Assembly: GCA_947372535.1 (NCBI GenBank)
Contig: CANBUA010000001.1
Location: 1 to 64,000, forward strand
Direction of reading: 5' to 3'
DNA: 64,000 nt
From: Burkholderiales bacterium
GTDB lineage: Bacteria; Pseudomonadota; Gammaproteobacteria; Burkholderiales; Burkholderiaceae
The notes below the pieces were generated by a model that was given only the letters and a program-made list of their open reading frames with translations, had not been told where the DNA came from and made no database searches. Both the position numbers and the translations under genes were made by a program. Shown piece by piece: positions 29,201 to 36,972 of this stretch. Positions within the stretch are counted from its first letter, which is position 1. Each line of letters opens with the position of its first letter.

Positions 29201-29896
29201 GCTGAGGTTGTCAATGTCGAAGTTCTGGCTGGCGTTGCTGCCCAGGAAGCCGCAACCACCGCATCGGCTGTTGAAGAACTGCACCTTGGTGATGGTGACG
29301 CCTGAGGCCGGCGTATAAGTCAGGTAGGCGCTGTCATAGGAGTTCCCGCCCAGGATGAAAGACAGCAGATTGCTCAGGAAACTCGCCAGCCAGTTGCTGG
29401 GAACATACTGGCCCACGCAGGTCGAGGTGGCGGTGCTCTGGCAGTTGTAGAGCGTGACCGTGGTGTTGTCGCTGAAGGTGTAGGTCACGTACTGCGAGTT
29501 CTCGTCCTTGAGGGACAAGCCCCACAGGAAGGCCACATAACTGGTCCCGCCATTGGGAAAATTGATGGTCAGGGACGAAGCACTGGCCCCTGTGCCCGAG
29601 GCGATCTCCACCGAGTTGCCCGCAAAGCCTGTCAGCCCGGTGCTGGTGTCGTTGTACTTGATGGAGGCGCCACTGGCCAGGGAGGATGAATAGCTCAGCC
29701 GTGTCGCAGTCTGCTCGGCGGCCAGGGTCACGGTGCTGAAGTCGACCGTGCGCAGGTTGGCGTACGCCGTCGGGGTGTTGAAACCAGCTTGCCCGGTCGT
29801 GGTCATGACCCAGCCTGCCTGCGCGGGCTGCCATGGGCAGGCCAGCAAGGCCCACAGGCCCAGCCACCCCAGCAAACGACGCATCATCTTGTTCAC
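26294..29896 (-). CDS. mshQ: Giant MshQ-like protein with three tandem modules and DUF6701 region (copy 2)
   Basis: A 1200-residue exported protein. The GTG start at 29896 has GAGG nine bases upstream; the signal peptide ends near QPAQA. An N-terminal domain of about 210 residues (PEP-CTERM-exported-protein-like, with VAFLWGL and FDIDNLSYVD) leads to three tandem modules of about 115 residues (see the repeat entry), then the same DUF6701-type C-terminal region as copy 1, ending VHLRDVF. There is no LamG domain. The 64-base gap to copy 1 and shared orientation suggest duplication and divergence of the adhesin gene. Its function as an alternative adhesin is inferred. Confidence 0.8.
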   Translation of the reverse strand: MNKMMRRLLGWLGLWALLACPWQPAQAGWVMTTTGQAGFNTPTAYANLRTVDFSTVTLAAEQTATRLSYSSSLASGASIKYNDTSTGLTGFAGNSVEIASGTGASASSLTINFPNGGTSYVAFLWGLSLKDENSQYVTYTFSDNTTVTLYNCQSTATSTCVGQYVPSNWLASFLSNLLSFILGGNSYDSAYLTYTPASGVTITKVQFFNSRCGGCGFLGSNASQNFDIDNLSYVDPLVGPHHVEITTPGATVTAGTPVTFTVKSCSDAACTLYTTGLSGTLGITGAGTVSYPGTSTYTIGARSGSTTIQASMGSGGAATVALSAPSRTISGTPAVYCGMGVAAASGNACTLTVLGLHHLELTTAASSAAAGVSVTYTIKACADAACSTLYTGGVTGTLAISGVVASYSPAAAFSITAGTSSTTVAATMTFGTATASITSPSPAPAASLYCGMGVAAANGNSCAMTISLGLHHIEVTTSASSGVTCNPITYTLKACVDASCTSVYTGGVAGTLTVSGTGVTVNPGTQLFTIPASGTATATAQATTAGTVTAALSLVVPVPLGSPGTYCGMGVAATSGGSCNFTTSTSALLFDVPNHYSDVPQSVTVTAVKASDNGAVCTPGFASVSKSVLFKCTYANPSTGTKPVIVGGSALNAANSATSACDGTGRSVSLAFNASGVATTTFQYADAGQVGLTASYTGSGTDAGLLMAGSDSVIAAPYTFGVSRVGTGNIVAGGTFSASVTALNYNSVATPNFGRESSPEGATLTFVRAQPKGNNAVNGTFSGTLGSFTAGVATGSNLTWSEVGRGDVSALLTSGNYLGSGLPVTGGSSSGMYSCANENWTCNLPSGVTALVRYSASGFVKSRTDLSGTVTCSNAVFGDPAVGAAKHCDYWLITGAATDYFYTGAFGPFVPHHFNITAPQTCLAGSFSYSGQPFTQTVTAVNAAGVTTANYDGTVDTAPNFAKNVTLSAVNGSNGSLGTGSLLPASFVAGVATFSNVFTFTSKLTGATAITLRALDADSISSSGYAEPTLGMRSGRLTFSNAFASEKASLDIPVQAQYWSGKAWILNNLDVCSVVPVSAVSRSGYVDNKGASTAAWTTTVTPVGATTNAVVISGGNGTLTLGAPSPTATGSVGIAFNLGATTADNGCLSTHAVTTGAGLSWLRSRNGNCAATYDRDPSARISFGVYSPETQRTVHLRDVF
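28135..29185 (-). repeat. Three tandem about-115-residue modules within MshQ copy 2
   Basis: Each module starts with (G)xHH(V/L/I)E(I/L/V)TT, contains a paired-cysteine segment of the type C(S/A/V)DA(A/S)CTxxYT(T/G)G(L/V)xGTL, and ends with YCGMG(V)AAxxGxxC. A single related module lies in copy 1 at about 23930-24255. The conserved cysteine spacing suggests Ig-like disulfide-bonded units. A fourth, degenerate unit may follow the third. Confidence 0.75.
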
Positions 29897-30028
29897 GGTG
29901 GATTACCTCGACAAGCAGGCACGCTCGACAGGAGACGCCTTCAGGACATTGTGCGCATCAGGCCTGTTTTTCGCATGCCAAAAACGACCACAAATCCCGT
30001 CCTTGTCCTGCTTTCTGCAAAAGCTTGA

Positions 30029-30442
30029 TCAGAATCCAGCACCGATGCCGTCGAAGGTGGCCGTTTGAAGGGTCGAGTTCTGGGTGACGGTGCAAGCCGT
30101 TGACACCCCCGAGGTCAAAGCCCCGGCCGCCACGGTGTAGCCAGTAGGAACCTCGCTGTTGTGGAGGAGGGCTTTGACGCCCGTGGCGCTGGTGCCATCG
30201 CAGTTGTTCACCAGGACACACTTGCCTGCCGTGGGCACATTGCTGGTGACCAGACAACCACCATAGTTGATGGACATGGCACTGCCCAGCGTGCCAACCA
30301 CCCCATTGAGCGCCGCGCTTTCCGCATTGGCCTGCACGTTCACAAACTTGGGCAAGGCCGTGGCCGCCAGGACGCCGAGGATCACGATCACCACGATCAG
30401 CTCGATCATCGTGAAGCCTGACTGCATTCGCTTCTTGGTCAT
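30029..30442 (-). CDS. mshA: MSHA major pilin (copy 1)
   Basis: A 137-residue type IVa/b-like major pilin. A nine-residue leader ends in Gly, followed by FTMIELIVVIVILGVLAATA with Glu +5. Four cysteines (GGC, GKC, NNC, TAC) can form the pilin disulfides. GGAG stands before the ATG at 30442. Over the 128 mature residues it differs from the neighbouring copy at about 22 positions by my reading, and the last 20 residues are almost identical. Transcription runs from the second copy through a perfect palindrome into this gene. Confidence 0.92.
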   Translation of the reverse strand: MTKKRMQSGFTMIELIVVIVILGVLAATALPKFVNVQANAESAALNGVVGTLGSAMSINYGGCLVTSNVPTAGKCVLVNNCDGTSATGVKALLHNSEVPTGYTVAAGALTSGVSTACTVTQNSTLQTATFDGIGAGF

Positions 30443-30474
30443 GGGCACTCCAATGTCTTGATGGCTTGACAAGC

Positions 30475-30504
30475 GCGCTAATCCAGCACGTGCTGGATTA
30501 GCGC
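30475..30504. repeat. Perfect 30-bp palindrome between the two pilin genes
   Basis: All 15 base pairs match around the centre at 30489/30490: each arm reads GCGCTAATCCAGCAC. In the leftward transcript it would lie 45 bases after the stop of pilin copy 2 and 33 bases before the start of pilin copy 1. No U tract follows on either strand, so a simple intrinsic terminator is unlikely. It could be a protein-binding operator or an mRNA hairpin that stabilises the upstream pilin message. Confidence 0.85.
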
Positions 30505-30549
30505 ATTCGGCGTCAGGGACCCGGCCCAGGCCCGTTGTCAGCCGTTGGC

Positions 30550-30969
30550 TTAGAAGCCGGCACCGATGCCATCGAAGGTGGCTGTCTGGAGGGTCGACGT
30601 CTGCGTCACGGTGCAGGCAGTCGAGACACCCGACGTCAGCGCGGCCGCAGCCACTGTGTAGCCCGTGGGCACCGTATTGCCTTGCAGCAGGGCTTTGATG
30701 CCAGTCGCGCTAAGGCCGTCACACGTGTTCACCAGCACGCACCGGCCTGCCTGGGGGGCGTTATTCGTCACCAGGCATCCACCATAGTTGACAGACATGG
30801 CACTGGCCATGGCACCGGCCACACCAGCCAAGGCAGCCGCTTCCGCGTTCTGACGCACGTTCACGAATTTGGGCAAGGCCGTCGCGGCCAGAACGCCCAG
30901 GATGACGATGACCACGATCAATTCGATCATGGTGAAACCAGTTTGAATGCTGCGGTTGCTGCGTTTCAT
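30550..30969 (-). CDS. mshA: MSHA major pilin (copy 2)
   Basis: A 139-residue major pilin with an 11-residue leader ending in Gly and the same FTMIELIVVIVILGVLAATA helix as copy 1. The four cysteines and the C-terminal TLQTATFDGIGAGF are conserved. GAGG precedes the ATG at 30969 by about nine bases. Changes against copy 1 cluster in the segments after the helix and around residues 85-100, likely surface-exposed. It is first of the pair in transcription order and follows mshG after 94 bases, room enough for its own promoter. Confidence 0.92.
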   Translation of the reverse strand: MKRSNRSIQTGFTMIELIVVIVILGVLAATALPKFVNVRQNAEAAALAGVAGAMASAMSVNYGGCLVTNNAPQAGRCVLVNTCDGLSATGIKALLQGNTVPTGYTVAAAALTSGVSTACTVTQTSTLQTATFDGIGAGF

Positions 30970-31063
30970 GGAAGTACCTCTTTCAACAATTAAAGGCCGG
31001 GGTTATTGCCGCTCAGCACGGCTTGGTCGTCAATGCACGATGATTCTTTTTCGACATGTCAAA

Positions 31064-32329
31064 TCATTTCTTGAACGACATTTGTCCAAGATTCCACATC
31101 GGGAGGAAAACGCCGAGGGCCAGGATCAACACCATGATCCCGAGGAAGACGATGAGGATGGGCTCGATCTGCTGCGAGAGGGTCTTGAGTGCATATTGCA
31201 CATCGTTTCCATACATCTCGCCGATCTCTTCGAGCAGCTCGTCGATCATCCCGGTCTCTTCGCCAATGGCGATCATCTGCAGCACGACCGGCGTGAACAC
31301 ACCGGCCCAGGCCGCTGCATGCGCCATGCTTTCGCCGCGCATGATGTGGTCTTTCATGCCTTCGACACGCTGGCTGATGTAGGCGTTGTCGGCCGTCATG
31401 GCCACGCCGCCCAGGGCTTTTTCGATGGGCACACCGCTGCGCAAAGCCAGTGCGAACGCCCGTGTGAAGCGCGCCAGTGAGGCTTTCGTCACGATGTCGC
31501 CCACCAGCGGCATCTTGAGGACCGAGCGGTCCCAGATGAGGCGACCCTCCGGTGTGGTCAACCAATACTTGAACAGCGCGAACGCTGCAAACGCGCCAAT
31601 CAACATGGACCAGCCATGCTTGACCGTGAACTCCGACGTGGCCAACAAGATCTTGGTTGCCAACGGCAATTCCGTGCCAAAACCCTTGAACACCTCCGCA
31701 AAAGCGGGGATGACCATGACATTGATCACACCGATGGCCGCGACCATGGCCATGATCACAAAGCTGGGATAGCGCAACGCCGACTTGACCTGCTGGCGCA
31801 TGAACTGCTCGAACTCAAGGTGCTGGAACAAGCGCAGGAAGACCTCTTCCATGCGGCCCGAGGCCTCGCCCACCTTCACCATGGACACGAAAAAGTTGTC
31901 GAACACCTTGGGGTGGTGCAGCATGGCGGCGGAAAACTCGATGCCGCCCTCCAGGCTGCGGCGCAGGTCCAGCAGCACCGCTTTCATGGTCGGATTGGTC
32001 GTTGTTTCCTGCAAGCCAGCCAGCGCCCGCAGGATGGGGACACCGGCCTTGAACAAGGTGTAGATCTGCCGACAAAACAGCATCACATCGGTGGTCAGGA
32101 TCTTGGGCTGCATCCAGGAGGGCTTGCTCACGGGCTCGCCTGCGCCACCACCGCCCCCGCTGCTGCCGGCCGGCTTGCTGGCGGACTGCATGTTGTTGAC
32201 CGACTTGACGGTCAGGGGCACCAGGCCACGCATGGTCAACTGGTCAGCGGCGGCCGAGGATGAATCGGCATCCTCGACGCCTTCGACCATGCCATGCGGC
32301 CCCCGGGCCTTGTAGACGTATTTGCCCAT
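31064..32329 (-). CDS. mshG: MSHA platform protein MshG (GspF/PilC family)
   Basis: A 421-residue polytopic inner-membrane platform protein for pilus assembly. Two GspF repeats are visible, each beginning with an FxRQ(I/M)xxLxxAGVPI-type segment (CRQIYTLFKAGVPI and RAFALALRSGVPI). Three hydrophobic segments lie near residues 195-215, 245-265 and 390-412. A Gly-rich linker (about 55-66) precedes the first repeat. The ATG at 32329 overlaps the mshE stop (TGATG). Confidence 0.92.
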   Translation of the reverse strand: MGKYVYKARGPHGMVEGVEDADSSSAAADQLTMRGLVPLTVKSVNNMQSASKPAGSSGGGGGAGEPVSKPSWMQPKILTTDVMLFCRQIYTLFKAGVPILRALAGLQETTTNPTMKAVLLDLRRSLEGGIEFSAAMLHHPKVFDNFFVSMVKVGEASGRMEEVFLRLFQHLEFEQFMRQQVKSALRYPSFVIMAMVAAIGVINVMVIPAFAEVFKGFGTELPLATKILLATSEFTVKHGWSMLIGAFAAFALFKYWLTTPEGRLIWDRSVLKMPLVGDIVTKASLARFTRAFALALRSGVPIEKALGGVAMTADNAYISQRVEGMKDHIMRGESMAHAAAWAGVFTPVVLQMIAIGEETGMIDELLEEIGEMYGNDVQYALKTLSQQIEPILIVFLGIMVLILALGVFLPMWNLGQMSFKK

Positions 32330-34035
32330 CAATCCACCTGTGCGCTCACGCGCATGGCCTCATCGACGGTCGTGCGACCCTCCAGGACCAGGCGCGCGGC
32401 ATCGCGGCGCAAGGTATTGCCCGCCATGTGCTCTTTGGCGGCCTTGCCAAACACATTGGAGCGTTCGTCGGACATGGCCTCGATGAGGTCCTGCGTCATC
32501 TCCAGGAACTCGTAGACACCGGTGCGGCCTTTGAAGCCCGTCTTGGCGCACTCGGGGCAGCCCCGGCCGTGGCGCAAAGGCTTGCCCTCCACCTCGTCGC
32601 CCCATTCGCGTTTGAGCCAGACGGTCTCCTGGGGCGTGGGCTCGTAAGGCGCGGCGCAGGCCAGGCAGAGCGTTCGCACCAGTCGCTGAGCGACCACCAG
32701 TTGCACGGACAAGGCCACCATCCAACGCGGCACCCCCATGTCGATGAGTCGCGCGGGCGTGGTCACCGCGTCATTGGTGTGCAAGGTTGACAAGACCAAG
32801 TGGCCCGTCATGGCCGCGCGCATGCCGATCTCGGCCGTGGTGCGGTCGCGCATTTCACCGACCAGGACGACATCGGGATCCTGCCGCAAAGCAGCCCGCA
32901 GGATGCGCTCGAAGGTCAGGTCGATCTTGTCCATCACCTGCACCTGGTTCAGGCCGGGCAGGCGGTACTCCACCGGGTCTTCCACCGTGATGATCTTGCG
33001 CTCGGTGGTGTTGAGCGCGTTGAGCGCCGCATACAGCGTGGTGGTCTTGCCGCTGCCAGTCGGCCCCGTCACCAGGATGATGCCGCTGGGCTTTTCAATG
33101 GCCCGCTTCATCGCCGCCAGCATGGGGCCAGGCATGCGCAGCTTTTCCAGGTCGAGCATGCCGCTGCTCTGGCTGAGCAGGCGCATCACCACCGATTCGC
33201 CGTACTGCGCGGGCATGGTCGAGATCCGCACATCCACCGTGCCGTCTTTGAGGCGCACGGCAAAGCGGCCGTCCTGCGGCAGGCGCTTTTCAGAGATGTC
33301 CAGGCCGGACATGAGCTTGAGCCGCAAGGCCACGGCGCCGGAAATCTTGGAGTCGGCCTCGGTCTGGATCTGCAACTCGCCGTCGATCCGAAAACGGATG
33401 CGCAGGTTTTTTTCCTGCGGCTCGATGTGGATGTCCGACGCACGCGATTTCAAGGCCTGCTCGAACACCGAATACAACAGGCGCACCACCGGCGCATCCT
33501 CGTTGCTGGTCGTGTCCATGCCGAGCAGGTCGCCCAGGTCGGTCTCGGTGCCGGCCAACTCGCTGGTCAGCTCGCGCGCCAAGCCTTCGATCTCCTGCGT
33601 GCTCGTGTAGACGCGGTCCAGCGCCGCGGCCAGGTGACTCTCGGTAACCACGGCCAGGTCGATGGCGCGCTTGAGGACACGGCCGATCTCGTCGAAGGCG
33701 TAGATGTCGGTCGGATCGGCCATGCCGATCATCAGGCCGGACGGTGGATCGTCCAGCACGATGGCATGCATGCGCCGCGCCTGTGCTTCAGGCAGCAACT
33801 GGGCCAGCTCGGGCCTCAGCGGGTAATGGGCCAGGTCGATGTAGGGCGCATGGAGTTGACGGGCCACGGCCTTGGCAATCTGCGCTTCCGTGATCCAGCC
33901 CATCTCGACCAGCACCTGGCCAAGCTTGCGCCCGCTGCTCTTCTGGGCACCCAGCCCTTGCTCAAGCTGCTCCTGCGTGATGAGTGAATCCTGAACGAGC
34001 AGGTCACCCAATCTGAATTTCTGTGGACGCGGCAT
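32329..34035 (-). CDS. mshE: MSHA assembly ATPase MshE with c-di-GMP-binding N-domain
   Basis: A 568-residue GspE/PilB-family hexameric ATPase that powers pilus extension. The C-terminal half has Walker A GPTGSGKTT (about 322-330), the Asp and His boxes, and a zinc-type tetracysteine (CLACAAPY ... CPECAKTG). The first about 60 residues contain two MshEN half-motifs (RLGDLLVQDSLI...QLEQGL and KLGQVLVEMGWI...QIAKAV), which bind c-di-GMP in Vibrio MshE. It lies directly between mshL and mshG, without the mshM and mshN genes usually found there. Confidence 0.95.
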   Translation of the reverse strand: MPRPQKFRLGDLLVQDSLITQEQLEQGLGAQKSSGRKLGQVLVEMGWITEAQIAKAVARQLHAPYIDLAHYPLRPELAQLLPEAQARRMHAIVLDDPPSGLMIGMADPTDIYAFDEIGRVLKRAIDLAVVTESHLAAALDRVYTSTQEIEGLARELTSELAGTETDLGDLLGMDTTSNEDAPVVRLLYSVFEQALKSRASDIHIEPQEKNLRIRFRIDGELQIQTEADSKISGAVALRLKLMSGLDISEKRLPQDGRFAVRLKDGTVDVRISTMPAQYGESVVMRLLSQSSGMLDLEKLRMPGPMLAAMKRAIEKPSGIILVTGPTGSGKTTTLYAALNALNTTERKIITVEDPVEYRLPGLNQVQVMDKIDLTFERILRAALRQDPDVVLVGEMRDRTTAEIGMRAAMTGHLVLSTLHTNDAVTTPARLIDMGVPRWMVALSVQLVVAQRLVRTLCLACAAPYEPTPQETVWLKREWGDEVEGKPLRHGRGCPECAKTGFKGRTGVYEFLEMTQDLIEAMSDERSNVFGKAAKEHMAGNTLRRDAARLVLEGRTTVDEAMRVSAQVD

Positions 34036-34047
34036 GGCAGGCTCCGT

Positions 34048-35826
34048 TCAGCGACTGGGCGTAGGGGGGCTGATCATCGACGTGTTGGGCTCGTTGCTCA
34101 TCCAGCCGGAGCCGTCTTCGCCGATCACCGTGGGTCGAATCAGCACCACCAGTTCGCGCTTGTTGGTATAGGTCTCTTTCTGTCGAAACAGCCCACCCAC
34201 ACCGGGCACCTCGCTCAGGCCGGGCACGCCATTGCGGTCGGCCGTGGTCGTCACCCGCATCAGTCCGCCGATGGCGACGATGTGGCCGTCCATCACCTTG
34301 ACGATGCTGTCGGTCTCATTGATGGAGCTGGTCGCCAAGGGCAGCTTGTACAAGCCCAGGTTGCCCAGGTCGATGGTCTTTTGTTTCTCGGTGACCGCGC
34401 TGATCGCCGGGTGGATGTGCATCATGACCATGCCCGAATCGTCGATCTGCGGCGTCACATCCAGCGAGATGCCACTGAAGAAGGGCTGCAAGGTCAGGGT
34501 GGGCGTGGTCACGGTGTTGTTGCCCGAGCTCGTAGAATCGGTCTTGACGCCCGTCACGAACAATTCGTCGCTGCCCACCTTGAGCACGGCTTTCTGGTTG
34601 TTCATGGTCGCGATGCGCGGGCTGGAGAGCACCTGCACATCGCCCTGCGTCTGCAGGAAATTGATCAAGGCCATGAAGTTGGTGGTCTGCACGGCCAGGC
34701 CATAAAAGCCCGCCGCGCCAGCTGTGAAAGTCGGCCCCTTGGTGATCGACACATCCGCGCTGGAGATCTGGTCTTGCTTGAGCGTCACGCCCGGCGCCAG
34801 GTTGGCAATGCCGCCCCCCCGGGAGCCATGGTTGCCGAACAAGGACCAATTCACGCCGGTGGCGGACGAACTGGTCAGTTGCACCTCGACGATCTTGGCC
34901 TCCAGCATCACTTGGCGCTCGATGTTGACCTGCACGGCCTTGAGGAAATCCGTCACATGGCGGTGCTCGGCCGGGGTGGCGCGGATCACGACCACGCCAG
35001 CGGCCGGGTTCATCACCACGCCACGGCCATTGGCGGTCCCCACCATCGAGACCAGCGATTCCTGCACCTCTTTCCAGAAATCGCTGTCCGAGGTTGTGCG
35101 CACATGCGCGGTGTCATCGCTGCGAGCGCCGCTGTTGCTCGACGAACCACCAGATGAACTGCCGGATGAACCGCCGCTCGACGAATTGGAGGAGCCGCCC
35201 GATGACGAGCCACTGTTCGATCCACCCGTGCCCTGGATTGAGCTGGAAGACACATGCAGCTCCGACAGCCCCTGACGGCGTCCGGGCAGGTAGTTGATGC
35301 GGTAGATCCGCGTCTGCACCGTGTTGGGATAAACGAAGACGCGGTTGCCGGCGATTCGGTAGTCGTAGCCGAAGAGTTCGCGCAGCACCTCCAGGGCCTC
35401 GGGCACGGTGGTGTTCTTCAGGCCGATGGTGATGGCGCCCGACAGCTCGGGCGAGACCAGGATGTTGTAGCCCGTGTTCAAGCCCAATTGCAGGAAGACT
35501 TGCGCCGCCGGTGCGTTGTTGACCGACAGTTCGAAGCGGGCATCGAGGTCGCGGGCGCTGCCCGACACCACCACTGCTTTAGGCACAGGATTGGCCAGGC
35601 TGGTGCTCATGATGCCGGCCGCCGTCGCAGGGTATTGATCGAAGCTCTGTGCCTGCTGGACGGGCGTAGAAAAGTCCGCGCCTGGATCGGCTGCGGCCTG
35701 GTCCGCCGCAGCCAGCGCTGCGTAGTCGGGCTTGGGTGCCTTGTGCTTCTTGCCGGCAGCCTGGGCTTGATCAGCCATGGCCACGGCCAGCACAGTGGTG
35801 CACAGCACGATTTGGAAGCGATTCAT
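34048..35826 (-). CDS. mshL: MSHA outer-membrane secretin MshL
   Basis: A 592-residue secretin that forms the outer-membrane pore for the pilus. A signal peptide ends near QAQA (about residue 23); no lipobox is seen. An STN-type domain follows (FELSVNNAPAAQVFLQL, about 97-165), then a Ser/Gly/Asn-only linker of about 40 residues, an N1-type domain and the secretin core with VLSSPRIATMNNQKAVLKVG and the VPGLSEVPGVGGLF gate region. The stop lies 12 bases before mshE, and the gene overlaps mshK by four bases. Confidence 0.94.
   Translation of the reverse strand: MNRFQIVLCTTVLAVAMADQAQAAGKKHKAPKPDYAALAAADQAAADPGADFSTPVQQAQSFDQYPATAAGIMSTSLANPVPKAVVVSGSARDLDARFELSVNNAPAAQVFLQLGLNTGYNILVSPELSGAITIGLKNTTVPEALEVLRELFGYDYRIAGNRVFVYPNTVQTRIYRINYLPGRRQGLSELHVSSSSIQGTGGSNSGSSSGGSSNSSSGGSSGSSSGGSSSNSGARSDDTAHVRTTSDSDFWKEVQESLVSMVGTANGRGVVMNPAAGVVVIRATPAEHRHVTDFLKAVQVNIERQVMLEAKIVEVQLTSSSATGVNWSLFGNHGSRGGGIANLAPGVTLKQDQISSADVSITKGPTFTAGAAGFYGLAVQTTNFMALINFLQTQGDVQVLSSPRIATMNNQKAVLKVGSDELFVTGVKTDSTSSGNNTVTTPTLTLQPFFSGISLDVTPQIDDSGMVMMHIHPAISAVTEKQKTIDLGNLGLYKLPLATSSINETDSIVKVMDGHIVAIGGLMRVTTTADRNGVPGLSEVPGVGGLFRQKETYTNKRELVVLIRPTVIGEDGSGWMSNEPNTSMISPPTPSR
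35125..35240 (-). repeat. Ser/Gly/Asn low-complexity linker in MshL
   Basis: About 40 codons encode almost only Ser, Gly and Asn, with repeated SSGGSS units. Such short in-frame repeats are prone to slippage, so length may vary between strains. It joins the STN-type domain to the next periplasmic domain of the secretin. Confidence 0.7.
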
Positions 35827-36281
35827 GGAGACTCCTTTTCACTGCTCGACGCAGCCGAGGCGGCCGAGGCCACCTCTTGATACGTGGCCGACAAGAGCGT
35901 CAGCCGTTGTGTTCCTCTGGCACCACGGAGAGTGACCCCCCGGGTGTCGATCGCCGCCACGGTCAGCTCTCCGATCCGATCCCCCACAGACACAGCCTGC
36001 CCGTCGATCAGCGCCACGCTCTTCGCGCCGAATGCGCTCACGCGCACCAGGGTCAGTCGCAAAATCGGTTTCTTTCTTGGCGCCGAAGCACCCGAAGCCG
36101 GCTCCGACGCCGCCTGAGGCACCGCCTCCGGCAGACCAGGCACCAGCGGCTGAGTAGCTCTGAACACACTGGCCGGCGGCCGCGTGGGATCAGGCAGGGT
36201 CGCCATCTGATCGATCGGCCACACCCGGCTGGAGGTGGCGGTCAGCACCAACATCAGGCACCACCATTTGTGACGCGTCAT
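35823..36281 (-). CDS. mshK: MSHA biogenesis protein MshK-like
   Basis: A 152-residue protein with an N-terminal hydrophobic anchor or signal (about 5-20), a Pro/Ala-rich linker and a small C-terminal beta domain (VALIDGQAVSVGDRIGELTVAAID), reminiscent of GspC/PilP-type domains that contact secretins. MshK is the only family with this position and size between mshL and mshJ. Both neighbours overlap it by four bases. Assignment rests mainly on gene order and the PilP-like pattern. Confidence 0.75.
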   Translation of the reverse strand: MTRHKWWCLMLVLTATSSRVWPIDQMATLPDPTRPPASVFRATQPLVPGLPEAVPQAASEPASGASAPRKKPILRLTLVRVSAFGAKSVALIDGQAVSVGDRIGELTVAAIDTRGVTLRGARGTQRLTLLSATYQEVASAASAASSSEKESP

Positions 36282-36970
36282 GGTGCAATCTCCAAACTTT
36301 CGCGGTCGGGACTGAAGGTGTGGACCATCACGGTCAGGCTCAAGCGAGCCTCGTCGTCCGAGACGAGCTTGATGCTGTCCCACAGCAAGCGATGGGGCAG
36401 GTTCTCGGTGCTGCTCAGCCAGCCCAGCATGTCGTGGAAGCTGCCCTCCACTGTGATGTCCATGCCATGTCGATAAAGCTGTACGCTCTCGTTCGGCCCG
36501 CCACCCACGCCCAGGTTGACCTCCCGCGGTGCCAGCGTCTTCATGGATTTCACACGCAACTGACCGTGTTGCGCCAGCAGGCCTTCGAGCAACTGACGCA
36601 TCTCGCGTGCAGGTGCCAGCATCGCCTGCACCTGCTTGAGCGCCACCTGGCCCTCAGCCACGCGCTGACGTGTCTGTTCCAGCTCGGCCTTGGCCTCGCG
36701 TTGCTGGGCTTCGATCTCTGCCGCATGGCGGCCCGCCAGCACCTTGAGGGCATCGCGCGCCGACTCGGTCGTCTGTCTGCGCTTGTTGGCCGCATTGAGG
36801 GCCTCATAAGCTGGCGTCATCCAGAGCGTGTCCATGATCAGCCAGAGCACGCACACCACGGCCACGATCATGAGCCGGCGCTCGTTCATCAACCGAGCAT
36901 CGAAGGCACGGCGGCCGCGCTGCCAGCGGGTCTGCAGCAGGGGGATCAGCTGTTGAAGGCGGGCGTTCAT
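36278..36970 (-). CDS. mshJ: MSHA biogenesis protein MshJ (PilO-like)
   Basis: A 230-residue bitopic inner-membrane protein: a transmembrane helix near residues 33-50, a coiled coil of about 80 residues rich in Glu, Gln, Arg and Ala, and a ferredoxin-like C-terminal domain. This is the PilO/GspM layout and forms the alignment complex with MshI and MshK. The ATG at 36970 is the first plausible start after the mshI stop; a TTG two codons upstream is less likely. Confidence 0.85.
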   Translation of the reverse strand: MNARLQQLIPLLQTRWQRGRRAFDARLMNERRLMIVAVVCVLWLIMDTLWMTPAYEALNAANKRRQTTESARDALKVLAGRHAAEIEAQQREAKAELEQTRQRVAEGQVALKQVQAMLAPAREMRQLLEGLLAQHGQLRVKSMKTLAPREVNLGVGGGPNESVQLYRHGMDITVEGSFHDMLGWLSSTENLPHRLLWDSIKLVSDDEARLSLTVMVHTFSPDRESLEIAP

Positions 36971-36972
36971 GG

